Assembly (NCBI GenBank): GCA_024305405.1 | Contig: JAKNDB010000105.1 | Coordinates: forward strand, 2,480,001-2,544,000 | Direction: 5' to 3' | Origin: Dirofilaria immitis | Lineage: Eukaryota > Nematoda > Chromadorea > Rhabditida > Onchocercidae | Length of the DNA: 64,000 nt | In this document: in pieces, positions 1 to 11,791 of the stretch | Layout: each line of letters opens with the position of its first letter | How positions within the stretch are numbered: position 1 is the stretch's first letter | Translations under genes and position numbers: made by a program | The notes under the pieces: model-generated | The model's database searches: none | What the model was told of the DNA's origin: nothing | Seen by the model: only the letters and a program-made list of their open reading frames with translations

Positions 1-97
1 ATATTTCGTTTCGAAATGAGTTAGTGAATCCATTCCTTGCTAAGATCATAAGAAATGATAATTTTTAAATGCATGGTACCTTAGTTTTTGTTTTCAG

Positions 98-3002
98 TAG
101 AAGCAGAAGAAAATCAGCTGTAGACGAATCATCTAATGCAAAGATTATTGCATCTGTACAAGCCATTGCTGTAGAAACAGGAACGAGGTTGAAATATAAG
201 TAATTAACTCATAAAGTATTTGTATTTTACTGCAAATGTTTGTAGATAATAAATTTTTATTAATTTAGAAGCTCGGACATTGTTGATATACTCGCCCGTG
301 AAGCAGAAGATCTCCGGAAAAACTTGAAGCAGAAAGGAAAAAGCTGAACGATGTTTCGAGTGAGTCTTAAGAACACTATTTACTTCAAATCATTTTCCTT
401 CGAATTTTGTTGAACTAATTTTCTTACGATATCAGAAGCTTTTGGTATAATAAGGAACTGTTTTAGCTATCATTTCATTCTTTAACGCTTTTATTAGAAC
501 AACAATCATATAATGTTCACTAATACTAGTAATTTTATTAATTTGTGTTGTGTTATCACGGTTATGATTAAAATGTCGTAAATATGTTTACTTTAGTTGA
601 ACAAGCAGCCGAAAGTCTTGAACCATTAACACAGCTAAGCATTAAGCAACGTCGCATATTGAAAGGACATGCTGGGAAAGTACTTTGTATGGATTGGTCC
701 TTAGATAAACGACATATTGTTTCTTCTTCACAGGTTTTTGTTTCCAAAATAATTTATATATTTATTAACGGGAGCATTTAGCACACTCAGTTTGATTTTC
801 CTAATTCGAAACTTGAAATTCTTGGCTCAATTCATCTTATTACTTGTAAACTCCTGGCAATTTTTAAAATACATTTTCTGGATTTTCTCTTATTTTTTGA
901 CAAATGATAAATTATCAGTTCATGCAGTTTGAAGAGTTTTTTGCGTTATCTTTTTCTTTTCCCCATTTTCTCTCTTAATATCTAATTCAAAGAAAGGTAT
1001 AAAGGAATAAGTTACTTTTATCTTTTGTTCAACACATTAAATGAAAAAAATTCCTGAATAAACGCCATGAATAAACGTATAATTTCACATGAAAATTTTC
1101 AACTAAAAACTATATTTAGCAATAGGTTTGTTAAAACATTGAAGCTTTTAATTAATTAGAGTGAGTTATTCAGGATGGGAAAGTAATCGTCTGGGATGGC
1201 TTTACAACGAACAAGGAGCATGCTTTAACTATGCCAACAACATGGGTAATGGCCTGTGCTTATTCCCCTAGTGCTCAAATGATTGCTTGCGGGTATTTCA
1301 AGTATTTCGAATATTTCATTTTTAAATTTTCTTGTTTTCACATATTTTCAAAACTTTTTTTTTCAGAAAAACCAAATGAAATGTTTGATATAAAAAAATG
1401 GTATTATTTCTCATAACATAATGTTTATACCATAACGAAAACCACAATCTTAAATTAATTCAAAATGATAGCTTCATTATATGAAGAAACCATGTTTTAC
1501 AACGTATTGCGTGTCGATTCCAGAGGTTTGGATAATAAGTGTTCAGTGGTTCCGCTAAGCTTTGAAGATGACATCTTACAAAAAAGCGATCTGTTGCGAC
1601 GCATACGAGTTATATGTCGTGCTGTATTTTCCTTAGATCTGATAATCTAGCAAGTCTTTTTATATATATGATTTAACTAAAAATTCATTCTTTCATCCTA
1701 CATAAAATATTAATTTGTTCTTAAAAGTGAATATTAGGATTACTTATTTACAGCTTCTGACCGGTAGTGGTGATTCAACATGTGCCATATGGGATGTGGA
1801 AAGCGGCCAAATGATCCAAAATTTTCATGGCCACGTTGGTGATGTTTTGCAGTTGATGTACCAAAAGCGATACTGGCAACATTTTTATTTCTGGGGTAAA
1901 TTTCATTTTTGTTGTCTCATTCTATTTTTGGAAAAGTTCTGAAAAAAGTGGTAGCTTTCGGTGAGATGAGATCAGCTTTTCAGAGTAAATGAATAGATAG
2001 ATTGGTTTGGCACTTATGTCGTTTCTTTTCTCATTGCTATGTCGTTCCTTCTCATTGCTTGTATATTTTCTGGAATTCTCAAATTAATTCTGGTTTTAAG
2101 GGAGCAGACAAACATGCATTAGTTTGGGACATAAGAACCGGGCAATGTGTACAAAGTTTCGAAGGACATGAAGCAGATATCAATACAGTTAGATTTCATC
2201 CAAATGGTGACGCTTTTGCTACTGGCTCAGATGATGCTTCTGTTCGTTTTTCACTGATTTTCTTTTTTATTTAGTATCGATTCTTTCCTTGAAAAAATTT
2301 ATGTTGCATTTGTTAGGCTATACGTTTTAAAAAATTTGTGATGAGTTTGAATCTTTTCACGGCTCTTGTTTTAGTGCCGATTATTTGATTTACGCGCTGA
2401 CCGGCAGGTGTGTGTTTACGAAAAGGAATCTGTTTTGTTTCCAGTGAATGGTGTCGACTTCAGTTTGAGCGGTGAGTAAATTATCCTGTAGTTGCTTTTC
2501 TAAAAGGCTTGATAGAAAAACAACAATTCAGAAGTATTATATTCGCCAAAATCTCTAAAATTCTAATTATTGCGTTTTCTTCTGATGAGACTGAAACTGA
2601 ACATACTCACGGTTTCTAAATTTTGATAATTTTAAAGCAGTAAACTTTTTAGGTCGTGTACTTTTCGCTGGTTACGGTGATTACCGCGTTGGTGTATGGG
2701 ATTCATTAAAATGTATACGTCACTCAGTTCTATATGGTCATGAAAATAGAATTTCATGTCTACGAACAAGTCCAGATGGTACTGCAATATGCACTGCTAG
2801 CTGGGACTGTACTATTCGTGTAAGTGTTTTCTGAATTTCTTGTTTCATATACAAAAAAATAATTAATATAATAAATAGACTTTAGCTTCATCAACTTCAG
2901 TTTAAATTCATTCCGTTGATTCCATTGATATTATCTGCAGTCTACTTCACTATGATTTAAATAAACATTGTATGCATTCGTTTTTTTCAGATATGGGCAT
3001 GA
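98..3002 (+). CDS. gpb-2: G-protein beta-5 subunit, seven-bladed WD40 protein (5' end outside window)
   Basis: Exons: 98-187, 269-359, 597-733, 1174-1292, 1524-1649, 1754-1895, 2101-2241, 2375-2471, 2653-2819 and 2991-3002. Apart from the exon at 98-187, their conceptual product follows animal GNB5 from the N-terminal coiled coil to the last WD40 blade, with motifs such as [51 protein letters not shown] and CTIRIWA before TGA. In known family members, G-beta-5 pairs with the GGL domain of R7-type RGS proteins (EGL-10 and EAT-16 in C. elegans) at the plasma membrane and speeds Go/Gq shut-off. The start codon is not visible: exon 98-187 opens in mid-codon behind an acceptor. Four single-base gaps (318-322, 1580-1585, about 1853, 1863-1866) break the frame although the flanks stay conserved. 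The intron at 1650 uses a GC donor. Identity as the beta-5 class, rather than beta-1, rests on the DVESGQ and NKCSV regions. Confidence 0.95.
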
Positions 3003-3837
3003 AGGTGAAACAACAACTGGCCTCTTTATACACTAGTTTTGCTTCCGTTCCCACTGATTTACTTGTTTTCACTCAATAATTATCATCACTTCTACGTTCA
3101 TAGCTTCTCAGGCTTTTTAACCTGATATTTTTGAACTATTATGTACTACATTTCTGCAAGCACTTAATTTCTTCTTATGTGTCACTTGTACAATGAGCGA
3201 GCGAATGTTACTGTGATCTGCACTTACAATTGATGATTTCATAGTTTCTTGTTTCTCGACAAGTTAAACTAGAATTAAAATAGAGTTGATAGGATAGCTG
3301 ATATGAAAAACATATTATCGGAAATGATGTTTCAGTCTCCTTCCCGCAAATAATTCAATGAATTCAATGATTTATTACATTAACTTTGATTTTACATAGA
3401 CTTCTGCCATGTTATATTTTGGTCATAACTTGCTCTTACATATTTTTTCATTACGATCTGTTGCATGTATCACAATCTATCTTTTTAATTTTCTTCTAAA
3501 AAAATTATCCTAGAAATCATTAGGCAAGCTGGTAGTAAATAAAAAGATCATGAAGTTTTATGTCTAGCAATGCTCACTTTTTGTGTATAAAAATTCGTAG
3601 CAGAATCGAAAAATACGTGAAGCTGAAATAGAAATACAGATTTGTTTCATTATTTATTAATAATATAGCATACTGTATAACTGTTTTACAGTGTAAACTG
3701 AAATATCCTCCTACATTTACTTTAAAATTAATTTCATTGCTGTATTTTGCTACGAATATAAGACAATATAAATGACATAAGAAGTACAATAAAAGAAAAA
3801 ATATTATTAATAACACAAAAAGATGACATAAAATTAG
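3003..3837. other. Convergent 3' intergenic region
   Basis: This is AT-rich sequence between the stop of the beta-5 gene (+) and the stop of the METTL17-like gene (-). It probably holds both 3' UTRs. I see no other coding signal; the minus-strand open frame at 3574-3816 has low-complexity AT-driven composition. Confidence 0.7.
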
Positions 3838-6800
3838 CTACTGAAGGATTTTTTTCTCCATCACATTCTTGTCGTACTTTTTGCCCTTTTCCTCTCTATA
3901 TTCGTTTACTGCTTCTTCGTACACATCGAACTCCGAATCTGATCCTACAGTTTTCACCTAAACGAAATAAGTTTCTTTCGATAAGCTTATTAGAAGCGAA
4001 AAGTTTCACGTCTCTAATTTTTTTGCAAGTCATCCTTATACTGGGATTTACAAATCATTCATCTTAATCGTTTTTGAAATCTCATAAAATGCCATCGATG
4101 CACGAATACAAAAAATAGTTGCCCTATTCTTACATTTATCTTTGTGAACCGCAAAATGCATATCTTGCTCAGCATATACGAAAAAAACTGCATAAAAAGT
4201 AACTTCGACTGGCAACACTCGACCCGCCTTAGCATTTTTGACCAATTTATAAATTTTGCCCATACTTCTGGATATTGTGAAACGCTGTATACCACAAAAT
4301 GGCATGCAAACCGTGCAGCATGCATGTCCTCCGCCATGTTTTAACTGAAAGCAAGAAAATAAAGTTCAAAGGACTGATCTGATCAATCAATAAACAGGTT
4401 GTACGTCTGTTTTTAATGCTTATCATAAGCAAACACAGAATTCAAAAATTGTATTTAAGATCTTTTTTGCGCTGACTTTCAAAAGATTTGCCAAGACGGA
4501 TAAGTGCCCAACTCATATTCCTTCTAATTTAACGTGGAATAAACAAACCATCAGAAGTCTGCTTTCGGAGAGCTGATGAGGTCTTGTTCCCTTAGACATA
4601 ATAACATATGAGAATGATCCTATCTCAGTGCTAAATGTCTGTTTCCGCTCATCAGCTCGTAACACATTCCACTGAGTTAAAAACTGCATACATCTCTGAA
4701 ACAAAAGGATGTCACTTCATAATATATTTATTGAAAAAAATTCCAGACTTATTAAAATGAATTGAAAATAAAAACAAAAAGTTATTGACTAAACAATGAA
4801 GCAAACAAGGGCATCAAATTTCCAATACATGAGCGTTGACTAACTTTGCTTTCTCTATATTTTTCGGGCATCCTTGATCATGTGGACATGGAGCGAACAC
4901 ATATCCGGGTTCTAATCTAGTTGGCAAAAGTTGTATTTGGTGGAAGCTGGAACCAAATTAATTTCAATGAAATCCTTTCTTGCTATGGTTTGTGGAAATA
5001 ACAATTTGATAAGCAGAGAATGCAGAGTTCTATCATAATCGGTTCGTTATTTAAATAGATACAATTCAAGAGAGCTACCAATCGTACTAGAAATTTGTTG
5101 AAAAGTTATAGACGAGTGACCACAGTTTTGAAGCACTAAAGCGTCCTTTTCTCAGACCTCAAATATCCCAAGTATACCATATTTTTAATAAGATTATAAC
5201 GCATATAATTCGATAATTGTTGGTCACTCAAGATACATTCTGCTCCTTCATTCAATACTTCTGCTTCCATCAATACTTGTCGAGTTTTTTCCCGATGAAG
5301 TTCACAACCGGCCATGAGAATGTAATCTCTTGCTTCCATCAAAGCATTATAGCCACTTTTACAACTTCCATCGATTAGTACCAAATACCTTGATAATAAC
5401 TATTCAAAGAGTTTTCAAAAGATTTGGATTTTTATTACTTCCGATAAATCCTTTTAACAATTTTCAAATTTCTATATTTTCAATACTTCTAAACTAATTT
5501 TTCAAAAAGATAATTCAATGGTTAGAGTGAATCACTTGTTCGTTCGCTTCCATAAATCTATCAGCAGCTCAGTACGTGATTCTTCTGAAGATAATTCGGC
5601 AAGAAGGCGATGCACGATTATCACATCAAAAGTATTATTTAACGATGGCGCTAGAAATTTCCGGAAACTAATATTTGGATGCACAAAAGGATGTCCATTG
5701 TTTTCGCCACTGCCCTACAAATAAATGAAGATTTACTAGCACTTATATATATGTACAGTTCTTTAACGCAGAAAACCTTCCACAAAATATAGTAGACTAT
5801 AAGTGGACTTAAACTTGAAAATAGTGGAATTAAAAATTCATTTAAAGAAAAGTTATTTATAAAACAATATCATGAGGAAACTGTGATATTACAAAATTGA
5901 CAACATACCCTTAAGATATCCATGCAAAACTGACTTATTTTTTCATTTGAATCGATTAACTGATAACTTTTGACTCGTTCTCCCCACTGCTCAAATGCGG
6001 CCCAAAATGCAGCACCGGAACCACTTCCATAGTCTAAAACTGTTTCTGGGATGTATCCAATTTTCTTGAATTCTTGTAATACAAAATGAACTTCTGCATA
6101 ATTAGGTGCAATCCTGAAAACTGCGAAACAATGAAATACTTAACATATATTCGTTCCTTCCATTTTATTCCTTTGGCAGCATTCACAAAGATTGGTTAAA
6201 TGGTGCCCTATGTAAATAAGAAATTACAATAACATTGTACTGAAACAAATCTTAGTAACTGAAATCATATCACATCATACTGTTTGGCATTAGACAGCAG
6301 TCAACAGCATTAACTGACTATATGTCTAGCATATCTTTGATAGCAAAAACGATGTCAAATATTCCAGAAAAGTTAGAAATGAAAAGCTAATCGTTGATGA
6401 GATGAACATGATCACCATCTATGCGAATAATAAACCATAAGTTGGCTGAAATGTTCGTCGAGAAAAAAAAATGAAAATGTACCTGGCTAAAGTATAAACT
6501 GCTGCATGTTCACGAGTTTTAAAGTTCAGTGGTTTCCAGTTATACCTCGTATTGCGCAATAATTTATTTACTTTTTTTACTTCCAAATCGAATGCTTGCA
6601 ACTAAAATATATTTCATGAAATCAATCGAATCTACCAATCTTGAATTTTAAAACCAAACATTTGTTATTCATATAATACACCATCATAGTAAGTATAAAT
6701 TCCTAAAATTTGTGATCCAAAAACTTGGAGATATAACTTACTCATAATTTCAACTTGTTTTTGAAACATAAGAAAGTTACGATAAACTGCAACAAAAAAA

Positions 6801-6945
6801 TCAGAGAAACTAACAACTTTCTGACTGATAGAATTACGATCCGGAAATCCATCTTCGGCTTCCAACTGTTTCTTAATTTCATAACGTACATCGTGTATTT
6901 CTTTTGGCGATGCTGGAAACTTGCGTTGATTCAGTTTTCTCTTAA
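3838..6945 (-). CDS. METTL17: METTL17/Rsm22-like mitochondrial ribosome assembly factor
   Basis: Minus-strand exons, read from high to low coordinates: about 6760-6945, 6483-6601, 5909-6113, 5536-5714, 5158-5388, 4841-4946, 4549-4695, 4204-4344 and 3838-3957 (TAG). The product has a Rossmann methyltransferase motif I (VLDYGSGSGAAFWAA), then LIDGSCKSGYNALMEARDYIL, a cysteine motif (YVFAPCPHDQGC), SFSYVIMSKGTRP, and a second cysteine cluster (HACCTVCMPFC). This order is diagnostic of the METTL17/Rsm22 family, which helps assemble the mitochondrial small ribosomal subunit; human METTL17 is reported to carry a [4Fe-4S] cluster. The cysteine pattern here would suit such a cluster. A short acidic/basic tail ends in KKILQ. 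Two points stay open: the N-terminal exon and mitochondrial presequence are not found, and the junction between about 6760 and 6601 is out of phase with the obvious gtaagt donor. Unlike its neighbours, this gene shows no homopolymer breaks in its clear exons. Confidence 0.88.
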
Positions 6946-7111
6946 CTAAAAATTTTAAACAACTGAAATTTAACAAAATTAACTATAATATCCATGAAAA
7001 AATTCTCCATTTTATTAAAATTACGAACGCAATAACAACAACTGCAATTTAAAAGACAGTAAAATCCATAAGAACAGCAGCAACTGTATCTTAAAGTAAA
7101 ATGAATATTTA

Positions 7112-7202
7112 TTATTTTGGAACACAAAGGTAAAAAGATGACTGATAGTCAGATGAAGTTTCCTGACCATCAGACATCTTTTTTACCTCTGTGTTCCAAA
7201 AT
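7112..7202. repeat. Long imperfect hairpin upstream of the METTL17-like gene
   Basis: The left arm begins TTTTGGAACACAAAGG and the right arm ends CCTCTGTGTTCCAAAA. The arms continue inward (CTGATAGTCAG against CTGACCATCAG), giving about 38 paired positions around a loop of about 10 nt. There are only three substitutions and one A-run indel between the arms. Two of the substitutions become G-U pairs if the minus strand is transcribed. The length would suit a small-RNA precursor or a fold-back MITE; the sequence alone does not decide. It lies just upstream, on the sense side, of the METTL17-like gene. Confidence 0.75.
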
Positions 7203-10200
7203 TTTCCCATTAACTATCACAGAAATTTCCCATAACTATCGACTTTACTTACATGGAATATTAATGACACTAAGAAAAAGGAAAATTTACAAATTTAACA
7301 GGGTTGCTGAATAGTGATACTTAATCATACGCGAATTTCATCATTGAAATCAATGAAAAAGTCACTAGCGATGGATCATTATTTCTTAGCTCTTTTTCGT
7401 ATAGAATATTTTGACATTAAAAAGTAGGTTTTTATATACGCTTTAAATAAAACGTTGCTGAGTATTTGAAAAATCAAGAGGAAGATAATTTCCACCTGAT
7501 CAGCTTCAGACTGCAGAATTTTGGGTTTCTAGAACATGATGCAAGTGCATTCCATAGGCCAATAATTGCTTTTTGCGGTAAAACTCCGCTGTATTTTGAT
7601 TGTACTTTTTCGCTGAAAGATGCTTAATCAACACTACATCCTTTGTTTTTCTCGAAAATTCCTATGATTCTGTCACAAAATGTTTTTTGTAGAAAATATT
7701 TGATACATCAAAATTACAATTTTATATTATTTCAACCAAACTCATTCCTGCTGATATTTTTATATTTTCCGAATTATAGTGAAAAGATTAACTCGAATTG
7801 CGCACAAATCAGTTTATACACATAGTAATAATTAGAAAACCTTCTCTGTTGAAATTTATATGAGTTGTTCTTATGTATTTCTCATGTCCTGATAAAATGT
7901 TACGTACGAAATGATGAAAGATTTTCACATTATGGAAATTCTTTTTTTTGAAAAAAGAATTCAAGTCTCATAAAATTCTTACACAGTTAGCATCATTTGC
8001 CAATCTTACAATCGTCAAATAAAGTTTTATCTATATTACTGGTTGAAAAAAGAGTTAAAAGTTATGAAAAAATTAGAAATGGGGCACTCAAATTACAAAA
8101 AAACTCACACAACATTTAGAATCTTTCAAAAGAAAATAAAGTAAACAAATCATCCTCTTACCACCAATATCTTTTACTTGAATAATACTCTTCGAACCCG
8201 TCTCAACATTCACCGAAATAACATCCGCTCTGCCATCATCCAAACTTTTGTTAGTCCCAGTAAAGTCCGCTGTCCAGCATTAAATCTACATATTGTACGG
8301 AATACAGAGAATATTTTCTTCATTAATTCATTCAAAATAGTAGCATTTGACTTCCATCCTATATTTATATCCTATAAAATTATCCACGTTATTTATATTC
8401 CTTCTAAAAGAATTATGCAGCTTTGCTCGATTTCAAAATAAAATGAATCTAAAATAATGTGAATAATTGTAGAAAAACAATTCCTGTGGATACGATATAT
8501 CTCTTAATTAGCAAATGTGTTTATGGTGCATAGCAATATTATAATGAAAATAAGCTGATTTCATTGAAGTCAAAAATAAACAAACAGTGAATTTACATGC
8601 AAACGACTCCACCATATCACGGCACTTATCGCCCCGTCTCCATAATATACCACTGGCCAAAAAGTCGAAAATGATGCAAACTGTGGTTTCATCAGATATG
8701 AAAATTAAACGTTTCAGTGGAGGAATAAACGTTTAGGGAAGCCGTGAAGAGAAATCACATTATTCAAGTTTTTATTAGGAAGAGTGAAGTTAAAGAAGCA
8801 GTCTTATGTAGTTGTAGTTTATAATAATTTCAATCTCGTTTAATTTAGTTTATTTTAAAGAAATTAACAGATTCGAATTTGCTTCACCATGACTCATTGA
8901 CAGTATCATTCCTCGAAGGAATAGATGACCATGTCATTGATTAACTCCTTTTCTCATTAATGGAGTTTTTACGCAAGATATAGTCGGTTATGTACTTTCT
9001 TTGAGATTTTTCAATATTGTTTAAATCCTCTCATAACTCCAATTTTTTCTCAAAAAGTGAAATTGAATCTAAATGCATTTATTTTTATTTTATTTTTCAT
9101 TTTTAACTTTTAAAAATTTTCCTGTCGATTACTGACAACTAAGCTTATAGATAACATCAATCTTTTCCAGTTTCTGGGCATTTTCAACAGAATATCCGGA
9201 GATATTTTCTTCCATTATTTTGTATCATCATAAAAACAATAGTTTTCAGGTTTGTTTCAGCAAGTGTTAAAAATTTTAACCAATGAATTGAAGAGAGGAA
9301 ATCAATCATCTTTACAACCGTTCTGTGATCTTTATAATAACTAACGACCAGTATTATTTAATTGTATTTATTGCTTATAGATAAATAGCATTGATAAAAC
9401 GAGGTATAAAGTATTTACCTATATATAAATTAACGACAAAATTGCTCATTAAGCTGTACACATTACACACTTCGATGCACATCTATGTTTGCAATAATCA
9501 GCTATTGGCAACTAATTCGACTTATTATCGAAACTTTCAACTCATATTTCTAGATTCTCTTGAAAATTACTATTGGAACTTTCTTCCTCCAAAAATATTT
9601 TTAGTTTTACTGAGTGTCCTTTCTCATGCTTATTGACTTTCAATCAGTACTACACTTACAAATAATCATTGTGAATAAACTGCAGAAATTTTGCTCTTTC
9701 TATATCTCCCCAACTTTAATTCATTTTATATTTCTATGCTTCAATTAATTTACAAAATGGCATATTAATGGAGTAAGTAGTCTATTGTCGAAAGGAAAGA
9801 CGAGAAGAAGAAAAGTTTTATCCTGAATTCATTTGATGATTTAAATTTTTACCAGATATCATTAAAACATTAACATAATTTATATTTCGAAATTATGCAT
9901 TGATTACATTGTCCATTAATGGTTTAAATCGAGAAATTCTTCACTCTTATTTTAGAGTAATGTGAAACATTCATAGCTCAAATGCTTTTTTTAACCACTA
10001 ACCATCCGCTTTTCTAAATTTATGCAAAAATATAAATTAAGTCACAATAAATGTAAATAATTATTTTCATCCATAATCTTGCTATTCTCTCAATTTGTTG
10101 CAGACATTTATTGCTTTTATTTCAAGTTTCATTCTCATTTTCGATTTAAAATTTGATCTTTCTTAGTTATATAGAATGCATATAATAGGATTAGTTCATT

Positions 10201-11791
10201 TGTGTTAAAATTCATTTGTCAAAATTTGTTTACTGAATCTTTTCGAGAATGAATATCGCTTTTAAAATTGTCATTCTCAAAACCATTTCTAAATTTCTGC
10301 GTTTTTTACATTTTTGGGAAGTTCCATATCATAAATAATTTATATATATTTCGTAAAATTTCTCATCATATTGCAAAATTTTACGAGAAATCAATCGATA
10401 ACTGTTTCGATTTTTATGAGGACAAATAAAAAAAACTTGTTGACCCATGATCTGCAGAAAGAATTCTTGTGATCATCATCATTTCATCCGATCACTTTCT
10501 TTTGACCTTGTTGCTTTCAAGAAAAACGTCTATAATATTCTAGAATTTATGCAACTCAACAGTTTTTTTTGCAGTATCTCCTATATGAAATTATAGTTTT
10601 TATTTCCTTATAGGCTAGAGAATTTCAGTAAAATCACCGAAAAAAGTTAATGAATAAAATTAACTCATGAATTAGTTCAGCGCTCAAAAGGGAATATAAT
10701 CATAATCACTAAGCATAAACACTTCTAAGAAAGTTGAAAATGTTATAATCATTAATGTGATTCGAATTTATTTTTGATTATCAAAAAATAGCATTTTTGC
10801 TTCCACTATATTAGCAAATGACTACATAACGTGAAAATTTTCTCAAGCATTTGATACAAATAATAGTTTTATTCAGTTTTCATCAAAATCATATTGCAAT
10901 TTTATTTAAATATATTAACATCAATTTATAGATTAAAAATGTAGACTAAAGAAATATTTTAAAAAAGATGCAATAGTTTGCATCATGTTTATTGAATTAT
11001 CAAAATGTGAACCATTAGCTAGGCATTCATTCCCAACAAGAAATATCGAAGATAAATTAAGAAAAAATATTACTTACTTCATAATTCTGTTTCTCGATTT
11101 TGATTAAATTACCCTACAACATAAATATAACAAGTTATTGATTTAGTTGGAAGTCGTTCCACACTACGACATTTGCACCTATTAATTAATTAATTATCAT
11201 AATTTCCATACTCGGTTGGTAAATTTATAAATTAAGAATAATTCATTTTATAGCCAAAACAACAAGCATAAAAAGAAGAGCGCTAGGGAAGATGATACAT
11301 TCTTTTAAGCGTTAAAAGAAGTAATGATAATTTGACTAATTAATGAAAAATTAATTTACACTTATCACTGTGAATTCTAAACAAAACATAAAAAGTTGTT
11401 ATTTTGCTCGAAATCTCAAAATATGTTCGAATCTGCAGCTTTAATTTTCCATAAATAGAGTTGTAATCATTTATTAGGCAATCCTGAAAAGAAATATTTA
11501 TGTTTATATATGAAATAGAGAAAAAATATGCACAAATTTTCCAGAAAACTCGGAATTGAAATCAGCGTTTTCTCGCAGATCCAAATATTCATGGTCATTA
11601 TTACTTATTTATTTTTCATCTCTCTTATCCTTCTGAGACATTCCTATCAATATTTCAGAATTCTAATTTTTTTGGGAGAAGGCTAGGAATTTTTCAGTCA
11701 TCTTATAGCTTTACATTCACATTCATTTAACAACTTAAATAACAATATTTTCAAGTTGCTCAAGTTTCCTAGAGAAAACAATATTGATGAT
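7203..11791. other. Non-coding AT-rich interval
   Basis: Apart from the MutL-like fragment listed separately (8160-8280), I see no exon with both coding composition and splice signals. The small open frames at 7643-7825 and 9391-9636 are AT-driven. A slightly GC-richer patch at about 8605-8660 remains unexplained. The end of the interval holds the promoter and 5' region of the G-alpha gene. Confidence 0.6.
8160..8280 (-). pseudogene. MutL-type (MLH1/PMS) ATPase exon remnant
   Basis: Read on the minus strand, this GC-richer block encodes KSLDDGRADVISVNVETG followed by IIQVKDIG, then a strong gtaaga donor. It resembles the MutL N-terminal ATPase motif ENSLDAGA...I.V...GG...I.V.DNG, with the invariant Asn of DNG replaced and extra residues between SLD and AD. 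No neighbouring MutL exon is visible in the surrounding kilobases. I read it as an orphan exon or decayed copy. The alternative is a chance match strengthened by the donor; the plus-strand open frame at 8178-8441 would then be equally unsupported. Confidence 0.3.

Noticed and set aside
4059..4337. Alternative minus-strand frames of 85-92 residues over the METTL17 cysteine exon, and a plus-strand frame at 4144-4344
   Set aside because: They are other-frame readings of the exon that carries HACCTVC; only that frame matches the family and keeps splice phase.
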